From Ampelocalamus luodianensis (Eukaryota > Streptophyta > Magnoliopsida > Poales > Poaceae), in the NCBI GenBank assembly GCA_036346255.1, contig CM070618.1:80362428-80426427 (forward strand): DNA of 64,000 bases. Reading direction: 5' to 3'. The position numbers were made by a program, and so were the translations under genes. The notes under the pieces were generated by a model. It made no database searches, was not told the DNA's origin, and saw nothing but the letters and a program-made list of their open reading frames with translations. Of this stretch, positions 31,901-43,113 are shown one piece after another (positions within the stretch are counted from its first letter, which is position 1; each line of letters opens with the position of its first letter).

Positions 31901-33649
31901 GTTGTGTGTACCTGTTCGCTCACATGGGCGATCGAATTATTTGCGCATGAATTCGAGATGGAAGCTTCCGCGAGATTTTTCTTTGGCCGTTGCGATCCGT
32001 GAATGAAATCCCACGATGCATCAATCATCAGCGACGTATTGTAGTTCGTGCTGGACAGAAAAACTATGGGCGCGTTGTTGGTTGGGTGCACCATTCTGAG
32101 AGAGGTTTATCTCGTGACCGGAATTTTAGGATCTCGGAATAGAGAACACATTAAGCACAAGTAGCCAGGTTATCTAATCCGTTCTGTCAGGTTTTTTAGG
32201 CTTAAAAGCTGGAGATGAATTCAAATCTGGTCATCTGATCTTAGATGTATCACTTGCATCTGAAGTTTTTTGCTTTTCTTTTCTTTTTTTTGAAACATTT
32301 TTTTTTTTGCTTTTCTTTTTGCGCGCGCGGTTCAATTTCGAAGTTCTTTGGTGTTATAAGATAGTTCAGATCACACATAAGACCAGTTCATACATGAATT
32401 ATTGCCAAGCTACTTAACAATGCCAAATGAAGGACCAGATGTGGCACCGCTAGACGCTAGTAGGATCAAACCGAGGGTTGTGTTGGTTACCTATCGCTTA
32501 TGACAATAAGCATTGATAAGGATCTATTTGGAATGGCCCGGGGATGACGCCTCACGAAAGCTCACCTAAAGATTTTAGGAAAAGTGACGAATTATTCATT
32601 TATCCTGAAATTGATTGATGTTTAGGTTCCGTGAAGCAAACCACTTTGATTAGCCTGAGTGATTTTTTAGTCAATGATTCTCTTTGGTAGTGTGTGAGAA
32701 GACAAGGAGTAACCGGACAAGCCGCGATGGTATAGTTCTGGTGAATGAACAAATCACTGAGGTTTTTTTTTTTTTTTGCGGCGGGGGGAAGTCACTGAGG
32801 TTTTCCACAGTAGAGACAGTCGTACTAGTACAGAAACTACTTTCCTTCTTGCAGTAGGAAGATCAATCAAAAGAAAACATCCCAATGATGCCATATCGTT
32901 TGGTGTGTCCAGCTCTCTCGAAATTGTTGACTACTTCAGTGGGAATTGCGTCCACAAGTGAAACACCTAGCTTGGAGTTGGTTGGAGGCATCAGGCATGT
33001 CACATCAAAGGATACGGTTAAAGTTTTGTCAACCGAAGAATAGTACTACTAACGATCCTCGTACGTGAAGAGAACGGTAGTAGGATGTAGATCTGCTCAT
33101 CTGCTAGCTGTTTGCCCACCAGAAGCAGCATGACAAATTCAACTAACCGGTTTTAATTTGTTCTAGAAATGGCTAAACCTCAGAACCCGTCAAACCTGGC
33201 AATCAAATACGGAGTAACATTCTAGATTCTCATTAGTCATCACAATGTCATGTAATCAAGTCGTTTTGATGGTTTGTTTGAACAGCCCAGAGGTCTGGGG
33301 CAACCCTAACGGGATCCGGTGCGCCAAGGAGACGATGCCGCTGCTCAACTGGCACGGGCCGATTTGGCTGGGGACGGACTGGGACGTGTTCCACGCGGCG
33401 GCCAACATCACCCGCGCGGCGGCGCCGCGGGTGCCCATCACGTTCGTGGACATCACCACCATGTCGGAGCGGCGCAAGGACGGGCACACCTCCGTGCACA
33501 CCATCCGGCAGGGCAAGGTGCTCACGCCGGAGCAGCAGGCCGACCCGACCACCTACGCCGACTGCATCCACTGGTGCCTCCCCGGCGTTCCGGACATCTG
33601 GAACCTCATACTCTACACCAGGATACTGTCCAGGCCAGGACGGGTATAA
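28913..33649 (+). CDS. TRICHOME BIREFRINGENCE-LIKE protein, probable wall polysaccharide O-acetyltransferase
   Basis: Five exons: 28913-29565, 29698-29869, 30092-30291, 30463-30618, 33286-33649. All introns are GT-AG and the joined frame is open for 514 codons. The N-terminus is short and cytosolic, followed by one membrane anchor (about residues 43-57) and a Lys/Arg-rich stem (110-152). The PMR5N Cys-rich domain starts at ETCDLSKGEWVFDNASYPLY (161). The catalytic domain has the GDS motif in VGDSLNRNQW (237-239) and the D-x-x-H motif in DCIHWCLPG (486-489). These are the Ser and Asp/His of the family's GDSL-like triad. Known TBL proteins are Golgi type II proteins that transfer acetyl groups to xylan or other wall polymers. 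Phrases such as YNATVEFYWAPFLVESNSDD and TSVHTIRQGK place it nearest the TBL3/TBL31-33 xylan group, by memory only. Intron 4 is long (2.67 kb) and TE-bearing. It looks intact. Confidence 0.92.
30619..33285 (+). other. Intron 4 of the TBL gene
   Basis: The 2667-bp intron runs from GTACCC after ATCAG to AACAG before CCCAGAGG. Frames on both strands at 30838-31313 cover a locally GC-rich patch with no family resemblance. It holds the MITE at 31294-31430 and short T-rich tracts (31230-31250, 32280-32310, 32763-32777). Nothing else was recognised. Confidence 0.85.
31294..31430 (+). mobile_element. Short inverted-repeat MITE in TBL intron 4
   Basis: Two arms of about 45-50 bp face each other: TTTAAGTCACTTATTGTGAT on the left, and on the right ATCCAATGGTCACAACAAGT continuing into GACTTAAGCTTAA. 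The loop contains GTATAGATTGATGTGTCGTA. A diverged copy of the same family lies in reverse orientation at about 63430-63550, which supports a mobile origin. Target duplication was not resolved. Confidence 0.65.
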
Positions 33650-35090
33650 CAACGAAGCAGACGCTTAGCTACTAGAGTTCGATGGATTCACAGGCGGGGC
33701 TGGCTGGCTGGCTGGTTATACATCGTTCGTACCGAAAAGAAAAGGGATGGGTTCTTCTTCTTTTCTTTTCATTCTTTCTGGCCTTTTTACCTGTCAAAAG
33801 GTGCCCTCGTTTTTTGGGGGTTAGGTCAAGTGAAAAGAGAAACTATATGGTGATGCATGGCTCATGGATGGCCATGTATGATATGCATGCACATATGCGC
33901 TGTAAGGTCCCTGACATTGGGGGAAAAGTTAAAGTGAAAGAGATGAACAGATATGGTTTACAGAGAGACGGGCAGTTGCATGCGTCCAGCTGCAGAGTCG
34001 TCGTGGACTCGTGGGGCGCCTCTACGCATGAGTTTGTTTCTGTGGCATGCATGTCATATAACATCTGATAGGTGGCTTTCTTCGTGTTCTTTCTTTCTTT
34101 ACATGGGGGGCAGATCAAAAGGGCATGGAGTGGGGGGCTCTTTTAGGTCATCATTTCATTGTAAAGCAGCTCCATAATCTACCTGAAAAAGTGAGTGACA
34201 AAAAGAAGCACCACTTGAGGGAGATACTAAACAATGATAGCATTAATTACATGTGTGTTGACTTGACGGGCTAGCTGGTATCCAGGATTATACAAGATTC
34301 ATGCTGCCTTTTTGCATTTTTTGTGGTAGCAAAGCTCGCGAATTTGTTTTGTCCTGACCAGATGGTTGCGACAGGTGCCACACGTAAATCAGTAAATGCG
34401 GCGTTCCGTATACGAGAGGCGCGGAGCGATGATGAGAGGAAGAGCGGACGGCGCTTTTCTCTCTCAGAGATAACAGTTGCTGAAACTTGCTAGTACCACG
34501 AACAAACCAAGCTCAAGGAGTAGTCCTGAAACTTGCTATCAGAAGAGAGATCGAGGGTGTACTTTCAGGGGCAACTGAACTCACATGTAGTTTTTCCCTT
34601 TTGTGAAGGAAAAATCACATGTAGTTTGATGATGGACTCGTGTGACTACTTACTAGTTACTACACGGTAGTACAGTACAGTACTACCTCAGCAGATCAGC
34701 CTCAATTAATGCCTCAGACCGGACGCGAAAGCATGCATGGTCCTCTGCAACGAAGTACAAGTACTAGGTAGAATGGAGCACGGAGATACCAGCCAAAAAA
34801 AGTGTTATTGGGAAGTGCTGAGGTATGAGTATCAGCATAAGCAGTCGCAAGTCTAGAACAAAAGCTTTACTATAAAAAAATCTACCACAAGCATACAAAT
34901 GGAAGTACAGAGAGAGTATTTTTGGGGATCTAAGTGACTTACTGCTTGCTTACAGTTTTACTACTGTGTTTAGGCCCGATACTCATCCGATTATACTCAT
35001 CGACAAGAGAGGCCCGAAGAGTATTCAGGCCTGTTCAGTCTGGCCCAGTCTACAAAAAAAAAAAAGCGCAGCTTAACATGGATTTAACAC
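33650..35090. other. 3' flank of the TBL gene and spacer
   Basis: The first 500-600 bp probably include the TBL 3' UTR. No second gene was recognised to 35090. A poly(A) tract at 35053-35065 and purine-rich words are present; no structured repeat was seen. Confidence 0.4.
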
Positions 35091-35101
35091 TCAATGCTTA
35101 A

Positions 35102-36339
35102 GGCTAGCTGATGCCTGATGGACATGATCCCATCTCACTATATCAAATTATCCTAGGGCGGCTCTGGCGATTCTAGGGTTTCTCCTTCCTCTTGCTAGGA
35201 TTCGTGATCCTAGAACGAGGTATTGATTCCCTTCTAGATCGGTTTTTCCCGTCGTGTTCCTTGATCTCGACAGTGCTGTTCGGGGGTTGTTCCAGGGCAA
35301 ACCTAGTTTGCTTCTCACCCTTGGCGGCAGTGTTGAAATCGGAACGCACAGATCGTGATCTAGCTCGGGAGACGGCGTGGTATGGACGACAAAGCAGCGC
35401 AGGAGCGTGTTGAGGGGGATGAGGACCAACCAGGAGATGTCGACGCGCTGCTGCAGAGTAGAGGTCGGAGGAATGTCACTCGCAGAGTTGGAACGTTAAG
35501 AAGAAGGTGTGTGATTCTGACCTTCGGGATGATGCAGTGTGCCCTATGAAAGCCATGGATGCAGAGAGGTCAGATTCAGGAAACTCAAGCAAATCTACTA
35601 GAAGGCGATTATGTATTGAGTGGGAGATAGTGGCGGACTCATGACTAAAATTTAGGGGTGCTAATGGGATGCTGCCTGCTTAGCTGCACGCTGCCGGATT
35701 ACTAGTTCAGTAGCCCTGGGGAGGTCTATGGCGGTTGGTGGGTGTTGGGGCGGCCATGCATAGTAAATTTGGTGTCGCTCAGTGGGGCCTGTCGCTGGAG
35801 GATTTGCACGTAGGTAGGCGCCTTCAATGTCAGGTGCTATGAGTGTGTCAATGTAGAGGGCCAGATCAATGTCAATGTAGAGGGCCAGATTTGATCTGGC
35901 CCTGGAAGAGGTTTGGGATGGAGAAGGGGGGGGGGATTTGTCTTGGAGGAGGGTGGAAGGCGGTGGAGGGAGGTGGGAGGAGGGAATAATAGGGTAGAGT
36001 CGGGGCGTTGGAGTTTTTGGGGTGGAGGTCGCTGGTCACTTAAGGAGTCGTCAGGGCTTGGGGACGGGATGTCTGTGTTGCGTTTGATTGTGTTTGGAGG
36101 TAATAAACAATTTGAAGGAGGTGATGAGGTGTTCTTATGTTGCTATCCTTTAGGAGATCAAGTTCAAAGCGAGGAGTCTGGAAAGATGCTCTTTTCGCCA
36201 TGAAAGGAAGGACTCAAATGTAGATGCGCATAATTTAGCTAGACATGCTTTTTCACTTCATGTGGGGCGCCATGTCTGGTTTTCAGCTCCTCCAAGTTTG
36301 TCGAATGAATAAAAGTTCCGCATTCTCTAAAAAAAACAG
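35102..36339 (+). mobile_element. Retroposed LINE-like copy with poly(A) tail
   Basis: The segment is flanked by the direct repeat TCAATGCTTAA (35091-35101 and 36340-36350) and ends in an A tract after AATAAAAGTTCCGCATTCTC. Variable-length duplications and a 3' A tract are hallmarks of target-primed retrotransposition. A short frame starting at the ATG near 35382 (MDDKAAQERVEGDEDQPG) resembles the acidic start of plant LINE ORF1 proteins, but the rest is too short and broken for a full LINE. It is either an internally deleted LINE or a retroposed host transcript. Confidence 0.6.
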
Positions 36340-36350
36340 TCAATGCTTAA

Positions 36351-37092
36351 TTACCACCACCGAACACGTTTTCTAAAATATTACCGAACACAGCAAAATG
36401 GTTTGCAGCAGGAAGATGGATGTATGGCTTTGGTTCAGAAAAGAAAAAAGAAAATGCAAAATTCCAAAGGTAAAAAACCTAAGGCAGGTACTAGGCCGGA
36501 CTGGTCTGTAGTCGTGTGGCTAGCCCTGCCCGCACCGGCCACCCGAACTCGCTTAACCAAGGGGACGCGTGTGCTCATCTGGTTTTTATTCCTTCGTGAA
36601 TATTACACACGTATATATAAATGTGTTTAGTGGTTAAAACATATATTCGTGTTCTGTGAAATTTAATCTCTGCTTTAGATTAAGCGTGTGTTAAAGATAT
36701 ATTCACATGTGTGTAGGTGCGGACGTGCGTACGACGTGAATGCGTTCAATGTATACTCTCAAATTAAAAAAGTCGCGCGCCTTGCTCCCCATCCCACCGC
36801 TGCCGCTCTATCAAATCCTGCCTTACCCTCGAGTTCGAGTGCCAAATTCCCCAGCGACTCCTCAAGCTCCAAGCCTCCAAACAATTATGGCTTCCATTAA
36901 TCTCCGTATTAATCGTCTCTAGCGTCCGGTTGTTCGTTCCTTCCCTGTTGTTGCCTTCCACGCTCCAAAGTAGCAGCAGTTGTAATTGTGAGTCTGACAC
37001 TAAAGATGAGAGTGTTGTTTCGTTTCTCCTATAAATTTTCCTTAGCGGTGTTACACGCGTTTGTACTCTTTGTGACGACAACATTATCAGGG
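36351..37092. other. Spacer without recognised features
   Basis: No convincing gene or repeat. The last five bases before solo LTR B (AGGAC, 37093-37097) are its left flank. Confidence 0.4.
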
Positions 37093-37097
37093 AGGAC

Positions 37098-39950
37098 TGT
37101 AACGCCCCCTTTTCTCCTTCTTCTCCGGGTAACCCGCCGGACCCCTCGTCCCCCTCCCATCAACCCCCGCCGGACCCCCCCTCCTTTTGTCCCCGCTCGT
37201 GTGCTCTGCGTCGTCGCCGTGCGCACGCCACCTCCGCCTGCTCCCCTGCTGCGTCCTCCCGCACGCCACCGCAGCTCCATCATCACCGTCGCCGCACGCC
37301 CAACCGGACCCCCCTTTCCCCGAGCCTCCCCGTGGCCTATAAGAGCCCCCCGGCACCCTCCCTTCCCCTCCTCCCCATTTCCTCCTTCCTTCTCCCCCGC
37401 AAGCAAGAAGAAGAGAGGAAGAAGAAGAGCCGAAGCACTTACCTCCTCGTTGCCACCGTCGTCGTCGTCGTCGTCATCGCCTCCGGTCGCTGTCGCCGTT
37501 GGTGAGCTCCCGCGCGCCGCCGCCTCCCCCTCCCCCCTCCCCCCGCCCGAGCTCCCGCTCCTCCCCTCCACGCGCGGCGCCACCCCTCTCTTCTCCCCGT
37601 GGTCGCGCCGGCCGCGCCCCACCTCCTGTCTTTGCCGCCGCCGACCGAGCCCACCGCCGCCACGCCCGAGCCCCTCTTCTCCCCCTCCCGCGCGCCACTG
37701 CCGCTCCCACCTTTCTCTAAGCCTCGCCCGAACCGCCCCCAGCCCCCTCCTTCCCTTCTTCTAGGACAGGCCGCGCCCAGGTGGGCCGCCTCCGCGCCGT
37801 GGGCCGCGCCCACCCGTGGGCGCCTGTTTCGGCCTGAGCTGCGGGCTGGGCCGAAATTTGGTTGTGGGCCGCGCTGATTTTTTTCTTTTTGGATTGAATT
37901 TCTTTTCCTTTTCTATTTTAATTTAAAAGTAAGACTTCAATTATGTATATCTCCCTCATTTCAATTCCAAAAATTATAAAATAAATTTCTAAAAATTTGT
38001 TAATTCAAGATCTTGCTAATTGCATAGGTTTTGTTTAATTTGAAGTTCATTTGTTGTTTATTTGTATTTATTTACTCTTTTTGCTTATCTGTGCATTTTT
38101 CCGGTACGTTCGTCCGACTAGGATTTGAAGACGCCGGAGATCCCCAAGTTGATCAAGCCAGTGTTATCAAGATCCTCTAGCCTATATCCCAGGCGAGTCA
38201 ATACTTTGATCATATTGAGCCTACATTTTATGCAAATTATATTCTTTTAAAATAGCAAATTGCATGCTTTAATTCTTTAAATCAAATATATATTAAAGCT
38301 TAAGATAGTTAAATACCCATTTGATGATTAATTAATTAATTATTATGCCATCCTTGACAACTTGAATTTCTTAATCCTTTTCACCCTAGTAACTATATGG
38401 TAAATATTAGTATAGGTTGTACTTAAGTGACATGCTAGCCTTGTTTAAGTACCGGGACACTAAAATGTCCCAATCATCATCTATTCAAACATGAAAATGG
38501 TTTGGGCAGTCATTGGTGGTCCATGACTGAGATAAATGTGGTGATTTGGTTTTACTCCTCAAAACCCTAATATTGTTGTTACTGTCTGGGTGGACTGTGT
38601 GATGAAGAGTATGTTGATGGGTGCTAATGCAGCCCAAAGAATGTTGATGTGTGAAATGATCCACCTAGACAACCCTAAGGACTTAATCTTGTCATGACCT
38701 CCCGTGTAAAACAAGTACAACCACAAGTCTGTAAACTGCAACTTGGCTTAGTAGATTTATTGAACCTTGAAAGTCAGTCTCACGGAAGGAACAAGAAAGG
38801 GTGCAAGTGTGAGCTTGATCACGTTTGAATGGGACACCGATGGTGAAGTGCCTTCTACAGCAAGATGTAGGGGGTGACATCCCGCACCAACATATGGGCG
38901 TAACCTCATATAGGTGAGATGACGGAAGGGGCGAGATATTTTGAAAGGTTACTGTGACGGTCGCTCAACTACACGACTAAGGAATCATGTGGGGTAACGA
39001 GTATGACTATCTCTTGTGGGTAAAGTGTACAACCTCTGTAGAGTCTAAACTGTTTAAACAGCCGTGCCTACGGTCAAAGGAGGACATGGGAATCTTTACT
39101 CGAGTTAGTTCTATTTCAAAAACCTTATGGTTGGGATGAAAAATGTGGTGGGCTCACCTAGCCCTAAGATTGGATTTTGCCTGAGTGCTTGAACTCAGTG
39201 ATGTTGGTAATTGGGGACGGACCTAATCAAAAGTAAGCATAAGGTAGAGTTTCCGACGGAGGGAACCTCTGCTGTTATAAATTATTGCACAATTACTCTA
39301 TTTAACTAAAATGCAATTTGGTTAAAACTGCTAAGTGATAAGACTTTGTAATTATGATAATTGAAAATGTTGTTTTAGTAAATAAAAGAACCCGAGCCAT
39401 CCTTGTAAGCCTTGCATGTATATTATTGCATTGTGTATTGGCTCGCGAGCATGGAAGTTGTGCTCATCCTCGCTCTTTCCCCAAAAACCTCAGAAGCAGG
39501 AAACCCTGGAGACTACGACTACTACGAGGATCCAGAAGTTGGAGGTCCGGGAGATGATGAAGCGTAGTGTAGTATTTAGATGTTCTAGTCTCGCCCCAGT
39601 CCAGTTGACTCCGTCGGTACATGCGTGCATCCAATATTATCCAAGCCTTGGTTAATATCGGACGCACACGGGTTCCCCAGTCGCTTGCCTGTGGAGAGAT
39701 GAGCTCTCACCTCTTTTGCTTCCATTGTCGTTTCCGCTTTTGTAATGTAATCAATTTGGCCTGTTCGGCCCTATTGTAAAACTCGACCCGACGCGGTCTA
39801 TGTAAACTCTGTTGTGTTAATTAATGAATGGTATGGTTTTACGCCATATATGAATTGATTCGGTGATGTATCTGTGAGTGCTAGCTACTGATCCAGGGAA
39901 TAGCACAGTATTTCACAGAGGATTCTGGATTAGGAAATCCGGGTCCGACA
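37098..39950 (+). mobile_element. Solo LTR B, about 2.9 kb, same family as solo LTR A
   Basis: It starts TGTAACGCCC and ends GGGTCCGACA. The flanks AGGAC (37093-37097) and AGAAC (39951-39955) match at four of five positions, a slightly eroded target duplication. It has the same layout as LTR A: GC-rich leader-like part (37120-37870), the TCAATACTTTGATCATATTG block (about 38200), GTGGGTAAAGTGTACAACC (about 39017-39035) and the conserved GATTCTGGATTAGGAAATCC end. It has a single copy of the segment duplicated in LTR A. No internal domain is present. Confidence 0.87.
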
Positions 39951-40193
39951 AGAACCATCGAGATTCAAGTTGGTACCCTTCTTTTCGCGGTTGCCCACAC
40001 CAAGCCGGCCAACTTCGGAGCAGGGGCAGGATCTCATCTGTTCCGCTCCTGCTCAATCCTGGAACTATCATTCCATGGCCGGATACTTCCGAGTCTTACA
40101 TTTAAATCCCTGGCTTCCGAGTCGTTCATTTTTACCTTTTTTTTGTGCGATGTCAGGCTGCAATCGTGGAGAGAATGAGGACTGTGTTGCCAG

Positions 40194-41261
40194 TAGGGAT
40201 GGCAATGGGCCATTCCCCGTCGGGGAGTAGCGGACCTTCCCCATCCCCGTGACAAAAAAAACCCCATCCCCGTCCCCATCCCCGTCGTCGGGTACTATTC
40301 TTCCCCGTTCCCCGTCCCCGTCGGGTTATCGGGGCCCCATCCCCGTCCCCATCCCCGTCCCCATCCCCGTTATCGGTACTGCTATTTCTAGATTTCAGCT
40401 ACAGCAAAGAGAAATTTCTCAAGCTATGAATTCATGGATAAAACCTCGTATACCAGAGATTGCATGAATCTAACAAAGCTCATATTAATACACATCCATG
40501 AAAGAGATTCCATGACAGAAGTATAAAACCTCGGGCTGTTGGAGGAGGAGGCGTCGGCGTTGGCTTCAGCTTCGGAGGAGGAGGCGTCGGCGTCGGCTTT
40601 GGTGGCGGCGTCAGAGGAGGCGACGTCAGCGTCGCCATCAGCGTCGGGCTGTTGGGGAGGAGGAGGAGGAGGAGGAGGCGCGTCGGCGGAGGCGGGGTCG
40701 GCGGAGGCCGGGTCGGCGGAGGAGGCCGGGTCGGCGTCTGCGGAGGCGAAGGCCGAAGGCGGAGGAGGCGTCGGCTCTCGGCTGGGACTGATGGGGCGGC
40801 GGAGGCGTCTGAGGCGAAGGCCAAAGGCGGAGGAGGCGTCGGCTCTCGGCTGGGACTGATGGGGCGGCAGAGGCGTCTGCGGAGGGCCGGAGGCGAAGGC
40901 CGAAGGTGGAGGAGGCGTCGGCAGTTCGACACTCGGGCTCTCGGCTGGGAGACTGATGGGGCGGCGGCTGGGAAGGGAATGGATGGGAAATAGGAGTATG
41001 AGACTAGGGTTATGCACAACTTAGGGTTGGGGAACAATTGTTGGGCTGGGCTATGAACTTATGAAGTATGTACTGTATTATTGGGGGTCCATCGGGGAGC
41101 GGGGATGGGGAGCAGGGGAATAGCCCCGTCCCCGCCAAACCCGATGGGGAATGTTTTTTTCATATTAATATCCCCGTGGGGAATGAAGTAGTCCAAAATT
41201 CGCCCTATAATAGATGAATTCTCCATCAGGGAATGGAGAATGGGGCCCATTGCCATCCCTA
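40194..41261. mobile_element. Non-autonomous hAT element, 1.07 kb
   Basis: The termini are inverted copies of TAGGGATGGCAATGGGC, flanked by the perfect 8-bp duplication GTTGCCAG (40186-40193 and 41262-41269), as expected for hAT. Subterminal sequence is rich in CCCCGTCCCCATCCCC repeats, known in plant hAT-like elements of this terminus type. The interior (40530-40960) is a run of GGAGGCGTCGGC-type repeats that includes a duplicated block of about 65 bp (AGGCGTCGGCTCTCGGCTGG appears twice). Long frames on both strands, with Pro/Ala/Ser/Asp-rich products, come from this repeat and are not credited as genes. Confidence 0.88.
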
Positions 41262-41274
41262 GTTGCCAGTTCAG

Positions 41275-42509
41275 GTAAAATCGTTAGGTTTTGAATTGAA
41301 GAGATGCCAACTGCATATGGCAACACCGTACAGTGTATGGAAAGCAAATTCCACATTATTATTGATTGATTCTTAATACATTAACTACTAAGCAGCATGT
41401 TACGCATAATAGACCGATGAATGATGACTGGAAGGTGGCGAATAGAACCCTTGAATAAGATCTTAGTCCTTGGCTCGTTGCATCTTTAACATATTGGAAT
41501 TGTTCGCAGCCGAAACTGTTGGTAAAGTAGAGGCAGTCTGTCCTCTAGCCCATTGCTGCCCCTATCGCCTCCTTCAGCTCTTCTGCACGAACCTAACTGA
41601 TACGGCCCAACTAGTAATGATCCAGTGGACGCATGAATTTCTAGGGTTTACTTCAATGCAAAATCGTCTGCCTTCATACCCGGCCCCCACCACACACACA
41701 TCTAACTCGGACTAGAATCCATTTCCAACTCGACTAGGCCTAAACAAGAAAGGAGCACACGCAGTGCTAGACTCATGCACACAGATTCTAAGAAAAGGAC
41801 CCGACTCCTAATGACTTTCCTGACCCGTATTAACAAAAGAAGCGAACACATGTAAGTATTCAACTCAGACTCAACCAGAAAAAGGAAAATAAGATAGAAA
41901 AGTAACCAAGTTAAGTTAGGTCGAATCAACCCAGGATGCAAGATTGAACCAACAACGAAACATTTCGTCTCTGATTTATGCTTTCCTTGCACAGGCCCAA
42001 ATCCATCTTCTGGTTCCTTCTTGGGTTTCTTTCGGCACACACCACACTCGGCCGCACATGCCCAACAGCCGGGCACGAACCCTGTGTGGCCTTCCATGTG
42101 CGCACCCCGCACGCACACGCCAAGAGCCCTCACGCACTCCCTTGGCCAGCACATTCCTTTTATTGCGCCATCGGCCACGGCACACGAGTACGTGAGGCTA
42201 CCTTTGTTTGATGTACCGTCAGGCACGGCACACAGGTATCCACTACCTCGTCACTTTCCTTGCCGTCCTCCCTCACCTCACTCTCAACACTGACAATTAT
42301 TCCTTCCGCTATCACTAACACGACATAGAGAAGATGTACTCCACTTTCATATAGCTTTGGATGTCTGCTAGACACATTTTTTGTTGTATTTTGAGCTGGC
42401 CTTCTTCTTAGTCCACCAGTTCCCTTCGCCGTCATGCATAGCATCCACCCGCCCGATGTATGTCTTGCTGATGACCTCGGTCGTGTTCCTCGCCGTTGTT
42501 TTTAATGAA
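41275..42509. other. Spacer without recognised genes
   Basis: Frames of 60-170 codons on the minus strand (41702-42226) lack recognisable motifs. No structured repeat was seen. The composition resembles old retrotransposon sequence but could not be assigned. Confidence 0.35.
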
Positions 42510-42514
42510 GATGA

Positions 42515-43108
42515 TGGCATGTTTGGTTTGTGACAGTAGGGAGTTATACTAAAATTTTGGCAATACCAAAACCTGGGCAATACCAAAACTTGAGCAAAAA
42601 AAAATGTTGTTTGGATCGTAGTCATACCAATTCACGGAGAATGTAGAAATTGATGTGTTTGGTTTCCATAATTTACCAAAATTGTGAGTATGACATGTGG
42701 GTCCGGTGTGACTTATATATTTTTTGCTCCAAAATATGCCAATATGTGTCTTGTCTTGTTGATAAAATAACAAGGAACACAATGGTTCAAACGGATCACA
42801 AATCAGATACCCGGTTTAGGAAATATGATCATTTTAATATCTTAAATCAAACTTGATATGCATTTAATATCACTATTTAAGACGAACCAAGAGCTAACAC
42901 GTGGCTTAGAAAACTAAAGTCTGCCAAACCAATTCGTTGGTGGCCAAATTTGTCGCCGGACTTTGGTCGAGAAATTGGCTTGGAAAAGGGTAATACCAAA
43001 TTTTTCAGGGTAGCACTAAAATTTGGTATCAAAGTAAACTCTAGCCAAAGTTTTAAGGTATTATCAAAATTTGATATGACTATCCAGGGCAAAGAACCAA
43101 ACAGGCCC
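42515..43108. mobile_element. Short inverted-repeat DNA element, about 0.6 kb
   Basis: The left end reads GGCATGTTTGGTTTG and the right end, inverted, GGGCCTGTTTGGTTCTTTG. Subterminal sequence on both sides is rich in ATACCAAAA/CAAAATTT words. GATGA occurs directly outside both ends (42510-42514, 43109-43113) and may be the target duplication. The ends recall Harbinger- or hAT-type MITEs, but the superfamily is not decided. It encodes no protein. Confidence 0.6.
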
Positions 43109-43113
43109 GATGA

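Noticed and set aside
33248..33652. 134-codon minus-strand frame opposite TBL exon 5
   Set aside because: Antisense shadow of a conserved exon with the DCIHWCLPG motif on the plus strand.
36988..37813. 258-codon plus frame and 197-codon minus frame
   Set aside because: The same situation in solo LTR B. The plus frame starts before the LTR boundary at 37098, so it cannot be a unit gene.
40424..41037. Pro/Ala/Ser-rich 197-codon minus-strand frame
   Set aside because: Produced by the GGCGTC-type repeat core of a non-autonomous hAT; crosses the repeat with no domain.
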